The notes beneath the pieces are model-generated. The model searched no databases and was not told the DNA's origin. It was given only the letters and a program-made list of their open reading frames with translations. Below, in pieces: positions 28,923 to 37,580 of a stretch of 64,000 nt of DNA. This DNA comes from Roseobacter ponti (GTDB lineage Bacteria; Pseudomonadota; Alphaproteobacteria; Rhodobacterales; Rhodobacteraceae), in the NCBI RefSeq assembly GCF_012932215.1, contig NZ_CP048788.1, positions 248,001 to 312,000 of the forward strand. The letters are read 5' to 3'. How positions within the stretch are numbered: the first letter of the stretch is position 1; each line of letters opens with the position of its first letter. A program made the position numbers and the translations under genes.

Positions 28923-29528
28923 ATGTTTCGTTTCCGTCCTGTCATTCTGGCTATCGGTTTTCTCTGTGCCGGTGCGGTGTCTGCCGCGGCGGACCAGCTC
29001 TCGCTCAACGCGATCTCGGCCTATCTCAACGATCTCAAGACCGCGCAGGGTGCGTTTACGCAGATCAATGATGACGGCTCGATCAGCACGGGAAAGCTCT
29101 ATATCAGCCGGCCCGGACGCATGCGGTTCGAATATGATCCGCCCGAGCAGGCGCTTGTGATTGCCGAAGCCTCTGCCGTGGTCATTATCGACAAAAAGTC
29201 GAACCAGCCGCCGGAAACCTATCCGCTGAACCGCACGCCGCTGTCGCTCATTCTGGCACGCAATATCAATCTGGCGCGGGCGCGGATGGTAACTGATCAC
29301 CGGTTTGACGGCACCGCGACAGTCGTGACAGCGCAGGATCCGGACAATCCGGAATACGGTAATATTCAGATGAGTTTTACCGATAATCCGGTGGAGCTGC
29401 GCCAGTGGATCGTTAACGATGCCAACGGCAGCACGACAACCGTGATCCTCGGTGAGTTCGAGACCGGCATGAGCCTGTCATCAACGCTTTTTGATGCCGG
29501 CCGCGCGGTTTCGACGCGCGACCGCTGA
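28923..29528 (+). CDS. lolA: Outer-membrane lipoprotein carrier protein LolA
   Basis: A 201-residue periplasmic protein that ferries lipoproteins from the LolCDE transporter to the outer membrane. A signal peptide (MFRFRPVILAIGFLCAGAVSAAA) is followed by the LolA beta-barrel fold with the signature GAFTQINDDGSISTGKLYISRPGRMRFEY. I took the ATG at 28923, where the signal peptide begins. The 3' end is 3 bases from the convergent transglycosylase stop. The ftsK-lolA pairing is common in bacteria. Confidence 0.93.
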   Translation: MFRFRPVILAIGFLCAGAVSAAADQLSLNAISAYLNDLKTAQGAFTQINDDGSISTGKLYISRPGRMRFEYDPPEQALVIAEASAVVIIDKKSNQPPETYPLNRTPLSLILARNINLARARMVTDHRFDGTATVVTAQDPDNPEYGNIQMSFTDNPVELRQWIVNDANGSTTTVILGEFETGMSLSSTLFDAGRAVSTRDR

Positions 29529-29531
29529 GAT

Positions 29532-30119
29532 TTACCGCCGGGCGCTGCAGGCCACAAGCTGTGCCTGGTAGGTATCGGCGCGGGCATCGACCCGGTCGGC
29601 GACACTGAGCAGCCACGATTTGCGGTTGTAAGATCCGCGCGAATACCCTGTGTGCCCCTCGTGATAGGCCAGATACTGGCGGCGCGCGTCATCGAGCCGG
29701 ATGCCGTTTTTCGACCGGCTGGTGACCATATACCACCCCATGAAATCGGACGCATCGCGGATCCGGTCACGGCGGGCAAACCGTTTGCCGGTCGCTTTTT
29801 TGTAATCGTCCCAGGTGCCGTCGAGCGCCTGAGCATAGCCATATGCACTGGATTGCCGACCCATCGGAATGACCCCCAGCGCATATTTATGCGGGGTGCG
29901 CGCATTGGAGATGAATTTGCTTTCCTGATGCATTGTCGCCATCTGGACGTGCACCGGTACACCCCATTTACGTTCAGTGGCCTGAAAAGCCTTCATGTAT
30001 TGCGGGCGCTCCTGGGCAATGCGGCAGGCGTCATCAAGGTGACGCGGTGCCGTACCCTGGCCGCCTCCGCAGGACGCAACCAGTAAAACCAATGCCATAG
30101 CGCGAAGAGTTCTGCTCAT
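29532..30119 (-). CDS. Lytic transglycosylase (SLT)-like lipoprotein
   Basis: A 195-residue lipoprotein with signal MSRTLRAMALVLLVASC (lipobox VASC). The mature part contains VPVHVQMATMHQESKFISNARTP, which holds the SLT catalytic Glu in HQESKF, then GRQSSAYGYAQALDGTWDDYK, matching the lysozyme-like GxxQxxxxTW element. It likely cleaves peptidoglycan glycan strands at the inner face of the outer membrane or periplasm. The promoter region upstream is unusually AT-rich (about 30125-30150). Confidence 0.85.
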   Translation of the reverse strand: MSRTLRAMALVLLVASCGGGQGTAPRHLDDACRIAQERPQYMKAFQATERKWGVPVHVQMATMHQESKFISNARTPHKYALGVIPMGRQSSAYGYAQALDGTWDDYKKATGKRFARRDRIRDASDFMGWYMVTSRSKNGIRLDDARRQYLAYHEGHTGYSRGSYNRKSWLLSVADRVDARADTYQAQLVACSARR

Positions 30120-30191
30120 ATGCCTCTCGCTTTTTATTTTATATTTTCACGCAGTTTAACTGAAAAAACCCGGCTTGGGAATTGACGATTT

Positions 30192-31073
30192 TCACAGAAC
30201 TGCTGCCAGCAGCAGTGGCAGGGCCGCAACAGACATCAGCGTGGACGCGACGACCAGCCCGGCAACATCTTCGGACCGTGCGCCGTACTTTTCCGCCAGC
30301 ATATAAGAGGTGACGGCCACCGGTGTTGCGACTTGAACCACCAGCACGCCAAAAGCGACCGGCCCGAGCTCAAAGTAGTCGGCTGCACCCCAGGCAATGG
30401 CCGTGCAGAGAATGAGTTTTACAGCACTCAGCAGAACCGCGCGCACCATGCCGCCCGCCTGAAGCCGGGCTACCGCCACGCCCAGCGTGATCAGCATCAG
30501 CGGGATGCCAAGCTGCCCCACAAGGCTGAGCGTATTGGTGAGAAAGACCGGCGTCTGCCAGCCCTGCCACATAAACAGGAGGCCCAGAAAAGCACCGCCG
30601 AAGAGTGGCTCGCGCAGAATTTTCGTCAGTGATCCCTGTCCTGCCACCATCCAGATCCCGAAAGTGAAATTCCAGATCAGCATGATGGCGAAAACAATGA
30701 TGGCGTAACTCAGGCCAGTGTCGCCAAAGGCGAAAAACGCCAGCGGCAGGCCCAGATTTCCGGTATTCCCGAAAATCAGCGGACTGGTAAAGGTACGATT
30801 GTCGAGCCGCATCACTTTCACGAGGATCAGGATGGCAATCGTCACCGCGCCATAGGCCACGATTGTCGCCAGCGAGAGTGCCGTCAGGGCACCCACATCA
30901 ATTTCTGTTTCCATCAGCGAAACAAAAATGAGACATGGCATGGATAGTGTCATTGCGAGCTGCGTGACGAACTGCAACCGGTATTCAAACCCGGTTTTAA
31001 CCCAAACATAGCCTATCGCCGCGAGCAGAAAGACCGGCGCCACAATTTCGAGCACTGTCAGCGCCAGGTTCAC
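30192..31073 (-). CDS. AEC family transporter (auxin efflux carrier type)
   Basis: A 293-residue integral membrane protein with about ten hydrophobic helices. It opens MNLALTVLEIVAPVFLLAAIGYVW and contains PLIFGNTGNLGLPLAFFAFGDTGLSYA, the conserved cross-over region of the AEC/BASS-like fold. Relatives carry malonate, malate or amino-acid derived substrates; the substrate here is unknown. It is divergent from hspQ with 84 bases between starts. Confidence 0.88.
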   Translation of the reverse strand: MNLALTVLEIVAPVFLLAAIGYVWVKTGFEYRLQFVTQLAMTLSMPCLIFVSLMETEIDVGALTALSLATIVAYGAVTIAILILVKVMRLDNRTFTSPLIFGNTGNLGLPLAFFAFGDTGLSYAIIVFAIMLIWNFTFGIWMVAGQGSLTKILREPLFGGAFLGLLFMWQGWQTPVFLTNTLSLVGQLGIPLMLITLGVAVARLQAGGMVRAVLLSAVKLILCTAIAWGAADYFELGPVAFGVLVVQVATPVAVTSYMLAEKYGARSEDVAGLVVASTLMSVAALPLLLAAVL

Positions 31074-31157
31074 AATCTGTTTCCTGTTTTAAGAGCCCGA
31101 TGGTTGGACATTTACCCCGAAAAACGTTTACTAACAGAGCGTGGGAGCTGCAACGTA

Positions 31158-31484
31158 ATGATCAGAACGCGTGCAAAATATAACCTCGGGCAGGTTGTCC
31201 GGCATAAGAAACACCCTTTCCGGGGTGTGATCTTTGATGTCGACCCGGAATTTGCCAACACCGAAGAGTGGTATGAGGCGATTCCCGAGGACAGCCGCCC
31301 GATCAAAGATCAGCCGTTTTATCACCTGCTGGCCGAAAATGATCAGAGCTATTACGTGGCCTATGTCTCTGAGCAGAACCTGGTGGCTGATTATTCCGGG
31401 GAGCCGGTTGATCATCCCGACATCCCCGATCTGTTCGGTCCGTTCCAGAACGGCACCTATCCCCTGCATTTCCAGCTGAACTGA
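31158..31484 (+). CDS. hspQ: Heat shock protein HspQ (hemimethylated-DNA-binding/YccV-like)
   Basis: A 108-residue YccV-domain protein: AKYNLGQVVRHKKHPFRGVIFDVDPEF, EEWY and QPFYHLLAEND...YVSEQNLV are the family hallmarks. HspQ is a specificity factor and substrate of Lon protease in enterobacteria. The ATG at 31158 begins this domain; GGGAG lies about 10 bases upstream. A longer reading frame from 31104 is unlikely. Its stop lies in a hairpin shared with the convergent gamma-glutamyltransferase gene. Confidence 0.9.
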   Translation: MIRTRAKYNLGQVVRHKKHPFRGVIFDVDPEFANTEEWYEAIPEDSRPIKDQPFYHLLAENDQSYYVAYVSEQNLVADYSGEPVDHPDIPDLFGPFQNGTYPLHFQLN

Positions 31485-31506
31485 CCGGCAAAAACGCCGG
31501 GGGTCA
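31481..31506. terminator. Hairpin at the hspQ / gamma-glutamyltransferase convergence
   Basis: CTGAC.CGGC...GCCG...GTCAG forms a stem-loop that contains both stop codons (hspQ TGA at 31482 and the minus-strand stop at 31504). There is no U-tract on either side, so termination is inferred from position only. Confidence 0.35.
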
Positions 31507-33081
31507 GTATCCCAGAGCACAGCCGTCCTTGCGCGGGTCACTTCCACCTTCAAGCACCCCGTCATTGCGGATCAGAATCGCCTGAGCGCCGCCGATCGCG
31601 GTTGCCGGTTCGACCACGTTGTGACCGAGGTCCGACAACTCCTGACGCACCTTTTGCGAATAGCTGTGCTCGACCCGCATCTCGTCTTCGATTGCAAAGG
31701 CGCGGGGCCCGTCGATGGCGGTCTGAGGGTCCATGCCAAAGTCGGTCAGATTGGAGACGAAACGGGCATGCCCGTTGGGCTGATACGCGCCGCCCATCAC
31801 CCCGAACGGCATGATCACTTTGCCATCTTTGCGCAGCATACCGGGAATAATCGTGTGCATCGGCCGTTTGCCGCCTTTGAGTTCGTTTGCATGCCCCTCT
31901 TCAAGCGTAAAGCCGGCGCCACGGTTCTGCAGCAGGATCCCGAACTTCTCAGAGGCGATGCCCGACCCGAACCCGTTGAAAATCGAATAAATCAGAGACA
32001 CTGACATGCCGTCGCGGTCGATGACGGTGATATAGATTGTGTCCTTATGTACGGTTTCGGACAGTTTCGTGGCACTTTGCATGGCTTTTTTCGGATCGAT
32101 CAGCGCGGCAAGGCTTTTGGCGGTGTCCATGCTCAGCATGTAATCGAGCCGGGTCATATGGCCTGCGTCACCAAGAAAGCGGTTGCGCGTGTCATAGGCC
32201 AGTTTGGTGGCTTCGGCCTCTATGTGCGTGCGTTCAGTGCCAAAGGGATCCATGGCCGCAATGTCGAACTGCGCGAGGATATTCATCAGCAGATGCGCGG
32301 TTACACCATGTCCGTTTGGCGGATGTTCAACAACTTCGAGGCCGTTGTAATATCCGCTGATCGGGTCGGTGGGCGTGGCAGCCACGTTGGCAAAATCGTC
32401 CGCGGTATGCAGACCACCCTCAGCGTTGAGAGCCGCGAGCATGTCTTCCGCGATCTCGCCGGTGTAAAAAGCATCGCGCCCGTGTTTTGCGAAACGTCGC
32501 AGCACTTCGGCCTGGCCTGGCGCCCGGAAAAGCTCGCCGCCTGAGGGGACCTTGCCGTTGATCAGATAATGATCGCGCCCGTGACCCTGCAGCGCGGGCG
32601 CATCCTGTGCCCAGTCCGAAGCAACCCGTGCCGCGACGGGCACACCTGCATCGGCGTAGTGAATGGCCGGCGCCAGAATGTCAGCAAGCCCGAGACGGCC
32701 TGCAGCGTCTGAGAGATAACAAAATGCATCGACAGCACCCGGCATCGAGACTGCATGGGCGCTCAGCGGAGGAACTTTTGCGTGGCCTTCAGCACGAAGC
32801 ATCGCGGCATCAAGGGCGGCCGGCGCCCGGCCGGATCCGTTGACCGCTTTGACGGGGCTGTCAGGGGTTTCGGACCAGAGAACAAAACAATCGCCGCCGA
32901 TCCCTGTCATCTGAGGCTCACAGATCCCCAAAAGGACCGCGCCGGCAATCGCCGCATCTATGGCGTTTCCGCCGGACTGCAGAATATCGATGGCAGTTTT
33001 TGCGGCCAGCGGATGCGAGGTTGCGCACATCCCGTTTGTTGCCAGAACCGGTGACCGGCCCGGAAAATGAAAATCGCGCAC
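31504..33081 (-). CDS. Gamma-glutamyltransferase family N-terminal nucleophile hydrolase
   Basis: A 525-residue member of the GGT/cephalosporin acylase family. The opening ATNGMCATSHPLAAKTAIDILQSGGNAIDAA is the family signature. The self-cleavage nucleophile is expected at Thr in VHKDTIYITVIDRDG, and the glycine-rich loop (GFGSGIASEKFG and GGAYQPNGHARFVSNL) follows. No signal peptide is seen, so it is probably cytoplasmic and may be a GGT-like acylase or hydrolase rather than classical periplasmic GGT. I chose a GTG start at 33081 because GGGAGA stands 7 bases upstream and the family N-terminus begins there. Confidence 0.87.
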   Translation of the reverse strand: MRDFHFPGRSPVLATNGMCATSHPLAAKTAIDILQSGGNAIDAAIAGAVLLGICEPQMTGIGGDCFVLWSETPDSPVKAVNGSGRAPAALDAAMLRAEGHAKVPPLSAHAVSMPGAVDAFCYLSDAAGRLGLADILAPAIHYADAGVPVAARVASDWAQDAPALQGHGRDHYLINGKVPSGGELFRAPGQAEVLRRFAKHGRDAFYTGEIAEDMLAALNAEGGLHTADDFANVAATPTDPISGYYNGLEVVEHPPNGHGVTAHLLMNILAQFDIAAMDPFGTERTHIEAEATKLAYDTRNRFLGDAGHMTRLDYMLSMDTAKSLAALIDPKKAMQSATKLSETVHKDTIYITVIDRDGMSVSLIYSIFNGFGSGIASEKFGILLQNRGAGFTLEEGHANELKGGKRPMHTIIPGMLRKDGKVIMPFGVMGGAYQPNGHARFVSNLTDFGMDPQTAIDGPRAFAIEDEMRVEHSYSQKVRQELSDLGHNVVEPATAIGGAQAILIRNDGVLEGGSDPRKDGCALGY

Positions 33082-33342
33082 CGCGTGTCTCCCGTCAGAT
33101 TTCAGCAGTGGTTTATTTAACACCGGGAGATCCGATGTCCATCGCAACTGTGATTTCTGGGGGGAAGTCCTCGACGCCGCGCACTGGGTGGGGGCTATAA
33201 CACGCAGCGCCGAGGGAAGCTATATGCAGCTACAGTGACAGGTATGCCTTTTGAACAAGGCGGCAATATGATCTCAATTGGACCGTTTAAGGAAATTACA
33301 CGGAATAATTAAGGCGCGGGGTCACAGGGATTAAGAACCGGT

Positions 33343-33819
33343 TTATACCAGCATGCCCACCGGCAGACGCATGCTCAGGCGGTTCTGTGCACCGACGCGG
33401 ACATATTCCACATCCTTTGCGAGATCCTGGATAAGGAACCAGCCGAACCCGCCTTCGGGCAGTTCGCTGAAATCAACGTCTACCTCAACCGCTCTGCCAA
33501 GCGGAAGATGTCCCTCGGGCATCGCGGCGCCGCAGTCTGTGATACGCACGTGCAGCCCGTCCTGTGCCGGCTGGCAGAAAATTCTGATCGGACCGCCTTC
33601 GGTTTCAGCCGGATAGGCATGTTCCACGATATTGTTCAGGACTTCGGCCAGCACAAGTTCCACCGTGCCCGTTTCCTCGATATCGAGGCTCAGCGGATCG
33701 AGTTCTGTAAGGATTCGCGCCAGGGCCTCGCGCACAGCCAGATCGCTGCTCCGCAAAGATACCTCAAAGGATGGCAAAGTCTGCGCGCCCGCTGGCCGGG
33801 GCGGTACGTTCCGGCTCAT
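33343..33819 (-). CDS. RsbW-like anti-sigma factor/serine kinase (HATPase_c_2)
   Basis: A 158-residue GHKL ATPase. The N-box EVLNNIVEHAY, G1 box ITDCGAAMP and G2 box GGFGWFLI are present. Such proteins bind a sigma factor or other target and phosphorylate an STAS antagonist on serine in a partner switch. The start overlaps the stop of the STAS gene by one base (TGATG), so the two are co-translated. No sigma factor or PP2C phosphatase gene is adjacent, so the target is unknown. Confidence 0.87.
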   Translation of the reverse strand: MSRNVPPRPAGAQTLPSFEVSLRSSDLAVREALARILTELDPLSLDIEETGTVELVLAEVLNNIVEHAYPAETEGGPIRIFCQPAQDGLHVRITDCGAAMPEGHLPLGRAVEVDVDFSELPEGGFGWFLIQDLAKDVEYVRVGAQNRLSMRLPVGMLV

Positions 33820-34157
33820 CAGTTTCCAAGCTCCTCGAGCGCGCCGTCGAGGGTCGGAAAAACGCTGAAAACAGAATCCATGCGGGTGAGCTGGAACACC
33901 CGCTCCACTTTGGGCGTGAGCCCGGCGAGAGCCAGTTTCCGGTCAGCCCCCATGTGTTTCATTGCAGCGACAATCGCCCCAAGGCCGCTGGAATCAATGA
34001 ATTCCACCCGGCTGAGATCAAGCACCACCACATCCGGACCGCCATCCGTTTCGCTGCGCATGGCGTCCTTGAATTCGATGGCACAGGCCGCGTCGATCCG
34101 GGCATCCTGCACTGATACAATGCGCAACTGCTCTTCTGTTTTCGCGGAAAGTTCCAT
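33819..34157 (-). CDS. STAS domain anti-sigma factor antagonist (RsbV-like)
   Basis: A 112-residue STAS protein with the phosphorylatable serine in VEFIDSSGLGAIVAAM and the C-terminal helix LTRMDSVFSVFPTLDGALEEL. It partners the adjacent HATPase in a switch: the dephosphorylated form would sequester the kinase and free its target. It is divergent from the thiolase gene with 83 bases between them. Confidence 0.88.
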   Translation of the reverse strand: MELSAKTEEQLRIVSVQDARIDAACAIEFKDAMRSETDGGPDVVVLDLSRVEFIDSSGLGAIVAAMKHMGADRKLALAGLTPKVERVFQLTRMDSVFSVFPTLDGALEELGN

Positions 34158-34240
34158 TATATGATCCCGGACACTGGTTTTCCCGCTTCTCTAAGGGGTA
34201 AGTCTTACAAATCTCTTTAAGTGCTTCAGGAGGACAGGAC

Positions 34241-35413
34241 ATGGCAGAGGTTGTGATCGCAGGTGCTGCCCGCACCCCGATGGGCGGATTTCAGGGCGAT
34301 TTCGCATCGATGAGTGCCGCTGAACTGGGGGGTGCTGCCATGCGCGCCGCACTTGCAGGCGCCGGTCCTGCCGTGATCGAAGAGGTACTGATGGGCTGTG
34401 TCCTGCCCGCGGGTCAGGGTCAGGCACCTGCCCGCCAGGCAGGATTTCATGCAGGTCTTGGCGAAGAGGTCCCTGCGACGACGCTCAACAAAATGTGTGG
34501 CTCCGGCATGAAGGCCGCGATGATCGCGTTTGACCAGATTGCTCTGGGACAGACGGATGTGATGGTCGCCGGGGGTATGGAGAGCATGACCAACGCGCCT
34601 TACATGCTGCCGAAAATGCGCAGTGGTGCACGCCTCGGTCACGGTCAGGTTGTCGACCATATGTTTCTGGACGGGCTGGAGGATGCCTATGACAAGGGCC
34701 GCCTGATGGGCACTTTTGCCGAAGACTGTGCTGAGACCTATCAGTTTACGCGGGACGTACAGGACACCTATGCTCTGGCGTCATTGTCGCGCGCACTTGA
34801 GGCAGAGAGCTCGGGTGCTTTTTCAGATGAGATTTCACCGGTAGATGTCACAGGCCGGAAAGGCTCTGTTACCGTTCGCAGTGACGAACAACCGGCTTCG
34901 GCAAGACCGGAAAAAATACCGCATCTGAAACCGGCCTTCCGCGAAGGTGGTACGGTGACGGCGGCAAATTCTTCGTCGATTTCAGATGGTGCAGCGGCTC
35001 TGGTACTTGCCTCCGCAGAAGCGGCAAAAGCGCAGGGTCTGACCCGGCGTGCCCGCATTACCGGTCATGCCAGTCACGCCCAGGCGCCGGGGCTTTTTAC
35101 CACCGCGCCGGTGCCGGCGGCCCAAAAGCTGCTGGACCGTATCGGCTGGGACAAATCCAGTGTCGATCTCTGGGAGGTAAATGAAGCTTTTGCGGTGGTG
35201 CCGCTCGCGTTTATGCGCGAGATGAGCCTTGATCATGAGATCGTCAACGTCAACGGCGGCGCCTGTGCGCTGGGGCATCCTATCGGCGCCTCTGGCGCGC
35301 GGATCATGGTGACGCTCCTGAATGCGCTGGAAAAACGCGGTCTGAAACGCGGTGTTGCAGCGATCTGTATCGGTGGTGGCGAAGGCACGGCCATCGCCAT
35401 CGAGCTCGACTGA
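34241..35413 (+). CDS. Acetyl-CoA C-acetyltransferase/thiolase
   Basis: A 390-residue degradative-type or biosynthetic thiolase. Cys86 (NKMCGSGM) is the acyl-forming nucleophile, His346 (CALGHPIGASG) and Cys376 (AICIGGGEG) complete the active site. It condenses or cleaves beta-ketoacyl-CoA; acetoacetyl-CoA thiolase is the usual annotation for this length. A strong AGGAGGACAGGAC site precedes the ATG. It is followed 11 bases later by a GAF-domain gene. Confidence 0.9.
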   Translation: MAEVVIAGAARTPMGGFQGDFASMSAAELGGAAMRAALAGAGPAVIEEVLMGCVLPAGQGQAPARQAGFHAGLGEEVPATTLNKMCGSGMKAAMIAFDQIALGQTDVMVAGGMESMTNAPYMLPKMRSGARLGHGQVVDHMFLDGLEDAYDKGRLMGTFAEDCAETYQFTRDVQDTYALASLSRALEAESSGAFSDEISPVDVTGRKGSVTVRSDEQPASARPEKIPHLKPAFREGGTVTAANSSSISDGAAALVLASAEAAKAQGLTRRARITGHASHAQAPGLFTTAPVPAAQKLLDRIGWDKSSVDLWEVNEAFAVVPLAFMREMSLDHEIVNVNGGACALGHPIGASGARIMVTLLNALEKRGLKRGVAAICIGGGEGTAIAIELD

Positions 35414-35424
35414 CGGGGGCTCGG

Positions 35425-35880
35425 ATGCAGGTTGATTACGGCGATCTGGCGCGCACAATCGCGGCCCTGACCGGGGGTGAAACCGATGAGGTGGCGCTTA
35501 TGGCGACAGTGGTCTGCGAGGTGCATCACGCTGACACGCGCTTTGACTGGACGGGGTTTTACCGCGTAACAGAGCCTGAACTGCTGAAAATCGGCCCCTA
35601 TCAGGGTGGCCATGGCTGTCTGGTGATCCCGTTTTCACGCGGCGTCTGCGGGGCGGCGGCGCGCAGCGGCGAGGTGCAGCTTGTGGCAGATGTGGAAGCT
35701 TTCCCGGATCACATCGCCTGTGCCAGTTCCACGCGATCGGAGCTGGTGCTGCCTGTGCGGAACGCGACGGGAGACCTGATCGCGGTGTTCGATATCGACA
35801 GCGACCAGGCAGATGCATTTTCGCAGCGTGATGCCACGGCACTGGCGGATATCCTTAAATCGGTTTTTGCCAGAGCCTGA
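35425..35880 (+). CDS. Free methionine-(R)-sulfoxide reductase, GAF domain (fRMsr)
   Basis: A 151-residue GAF-domain enzyme that reduces free methionine-R-sulfoxide using thiols. The family signature is visible in FDWTGFYRV, SRGVCGAAARSGE and VEAFPDHIACASSTRSELVLP, with the catalytic and resolving cysteines in GVCG and IACAS. The third family cysteine is replaced or displaced. It is probably co-transcribed with the thiolase (11-base gap), although the functional link is unclear. It is not a signalling GAF protein because no other domain follows. Confidence 0.85.
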   Translation: MQVDYGDLARTIAALTGGETDEVALMATVVCEVHHADTRFDWTGFYRVTEPELLKIGPYQGGHGCLVIPFSRGVCGAAARSGEVQLVADVEAFPDHIACASSTRSELVLPVRNATGDLIAVFDIDSDQADAFSQRDATALADILKSVFARA

Positions 35881-35925
35881 GCACCGGAGTTACGGACAGG
35901 GCGTTGGGATGAATGTTGCCGGCCC

Positions 35926-35989
35926 GTGAAAATTCTCTGGATTTTTTCACCGAACTCACGCAAGGTGAAAAACGGGACCAGTTTTTCAC
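35926..35989. promoter_or_regulatory. Twin operator: two identical GTGAAAA-N11-TTTTCAC dyads
   Basis: Dyad 1: GTGAAAA at 35926-35932 and TTTTCAC at 35944-35950. Dyad 2: GTGAAAA at 35965-35971 and TTTTCAC at 35983-35989, where the arms extend to 9 bases (GTGAAAAAC/GTTTTTCAC). Spacers are both 11 bases and the dyads are 39 bases apart, almost four helical turns. They lie immediately upstream of the ATG at 36000. The likely binder is the XRE-cupin regulator encoded next, acting on its own operon; that is inference. Confidence 0.6.
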
Positions 35990-35999
35990 GACGGAAGAG

Positions 36000-36572
36000 A
36001 TGCGCCACAGCCTGCCAGATCAGCCAGCCACTCTCGGTGCAGACCTGCGCGCCCTGCGCAAGGCGCGCGGGCTGACGCTGAGTGATCTCTCAAGCGTGCT
36101 GGGGCGGTCCGTCGGATGGCTGAGCCAGGTCGAGCGGGATAAATCGGAACCATCAATCACCGATCTGCGCCAGATTGCCTCTGTGCTGAACGTTCCGGTC
36201 TCGATGCTGTTCCGGCACGCGGCGGCGCCGGCGCATGAGGCAGGCCATATCGTGCGCTCGGACGCTCGCCGGCCCATCGGATCAAAGATTGCAGGCCTCG
36301 TCGAAGAGTTGCTCTCCCCGGATCTGACGGATGACTTTGAGATGGTGCATTCCACGTTTGAGCCGAAAAGCTGTATCACCACACCAGTGACGCGGCCGAC
36401 GCAGGAGGTGGGGTATATGGTCTCGGGACAGCTTGATCTGTGGATCGCGGGGGCTGAACACTCGGTAAAGGCCGGCGACAGTTTCCGCATCCGTGGCGAG
36501 GCCTTCCGCTGGTCCAATCCTTCCTCAGAACCCGCCGTGGCCATCTGGGTCATCGCGCCGCCGGTGTACTGA
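36000..36572 (+). CDS. XRE-family regulator with C-terminal cupin domain
   Basis: A 190-residue transcription factor. The N-terminal helix-turn-helix is GADLRALRKARGLTLSDLSSVLGRSVGWLSQVERDKSEPSI (about residues 15-60). The C-terminal cupin (about 110-185) carries QEVGYMVSGQLDLWIAG and GDSFRIRGEAFRWSNPSSEPA. Such regulators sense small metabolites through the cupin. The start is uncertain: the frame is open from an ATG at 35913, but the twin operator lies in that stretch, so I prefer 36000 although its ribosome site (GGAAG) is very close. It is the first gene of a six-gene operon, with one base between its stop and the next start. Confidence 0.82.
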   Translation: MRHSLPDQPATLGADLRALRKARGLTLSDLSSVLGRSVGWLSQVERDKSEPSITDLRQIASVLNVPVSMLFRHAAAPAHEAGHIVRSDARRPIGSKIAGLVEELLSPDLTDDFEMVHSTFEPKSCITTPVTRPTQEVGYMVSGQLDLWIAGAEHSVKAGDSFRIRGEAFRWSNPSSEPAVAIWVIAPPVY

Positions 36573-36573
36573 C

Positions 36574-37197
36574 ATGAGTTTCGAGGCCTGGAGCATATTC
36601 GCCCTGTTCTGGATCGTTTTTGTAACGACGCCGGGGCCCAATGCGGTGAACTGTATCAACAACGGCATGACGCTCGGGCTGCGTCGGTCGCTGCCGGGGG
36701 TTCTGGCGATCCTGACGCAGGCGAGCCTCTTTCTGATGCTTTCGGCGCTCGGTGTGACGGCCCTGATCGCGGCCTCGCCAACAGGGTTCTTTGTGGCAAA
36801 GCTGGTCGGCGCGGGATTCCTGATCTGGATGGGGATCCGCGGCTGGATGAATGCGCGCAAACCTGTCGTGCTGGCGAATCGTCCGGCCTCTTCGGTTTTT
36901 CTTCGCGCTTTTGCCATCGCCACGATCAATCCCAAAAGCGTCGCGGGATACCTCGCAGCCTTTTCCCAGTTTGTGCAGCCTGACGTGCCGGTCATGGAGC
37001 AGATGGTCGTGATCGTGCCCACCGCTCTGACGCTGACCGCGATCAGCTATACCGGGTTCACGCTTCTGGGTGCAGGGCTGGGCCGTGCAGCGCTCGGCGC
37101 GGTCTTCAACGTCTGGGTGCGCCGGGTGCTGGCGGGCTGCTTTATCATTTACGGCCTGCTGCTTGGCGCATCGGCCACACCGGAGCGTACGTCATGA
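36574..37197 (+). CDS. LysE family translocator (amino acid exporter)
   Basis: A 207-residue inner-membrane exporter of the LysE/RhtB family with about six helices. FWIVFVTTPGPNAVNCINNGMTLGLRRS is the signature near the N-terminus and FAIATINPKSVAGYLAAFSQF the conserved middle motif. In this operon it may move a quaternary amine, amino acid or product of demethylation. The start is one base after the regulator stop, and the stop overlaps the GFA gene by 4 bases. Confidence 0.88.
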   Translation: MSFEAWSIFALFWIVFVTTPGPNAVNCINNGMTLGLRRSLPGVLAILTQASLFLMLSALGVTALIAASPTGFFVAKLVGAGFLIWMGIRGWMNARKPVVLANRPASSVFLRAFAIATINPKSVAGYLAAFSQFVQPDVPVMEQMVVIVPTALTLTAISYTGFTLLGAGLGRAALGAVFNVWVRRVLAGCFIIYGLLLGASATPERTS

Positions 37198-37568
37198 TCA
37201 CAGGGTCCTGTAATTGCGGTGCGATCAGCTTTGAGGTCACCGGCCCGGTGCGCAGCATATCGCACTGCCATTGCGTGCAATGCCGCAGACAGGCGGGTAA
37301 TTTCTGGGCCGCAGCGGTTACGGAAGACAGTGATATCCGCATCAGCGGCCCGGTGACCTGGTACGCCTCAAGCGATTTCGCAAAGCGCGGGTTCTGCGCG
37401 ACCTGTGGCAGTTTTCTGTTCTGGAAACACAATGCGGAAAGCTCGGTCAGCTTTGGCCTTGGGACGCTCGACGCAGGTTCAGGCCTGAAAATAGAAAAGC
37501 ACATATTTGTCGCCGATAAGGGCGATTATTACGACATCGCGGACGATCTTCCGCAGCACGATACTTAG
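37194..37568 (+). CDS. GFA/CENP-V family zinc protein
   Basis: A 124-residue GFA-fold protein with the cysteine motifs CNCG (residues 6-9), HCHCVQCRRQAG (about 24-35) and CATCGS (about 67-72). Formaldehyde-glutathione chemistry is ascribed to the family, although it is often unproven. Here the context gives a reason: the neighbouring dehydrogenases release one-carbon units at the formaldehyde level. The ATGA overlap with lysE and the 12-base gap to the next gene place it inside the operon. Confidence 0.85.
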   Translation: MITGSCNCGAISFEVTGPVRSISHCHCVQCRRQAGNFWAAAVTEDSDIRISGPVTWYASSDFAKRGFCATCGSFLFWKHNAESSVSFGLGTLDAGSGLKIEKHIFVADKGDYYDIADDLPQHDT

Positions 37569-37580
37569 GGAGCACGGGAC

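Noticed and set aside
33244-33312. A 22-codon open frame (MPFEQGGNMISIGPFKEI...) in the gap before the gamma-glutamyltransferase gene
   Set aside because: No convincing ribosome site, no recognisable product and no sign of operon coupling.
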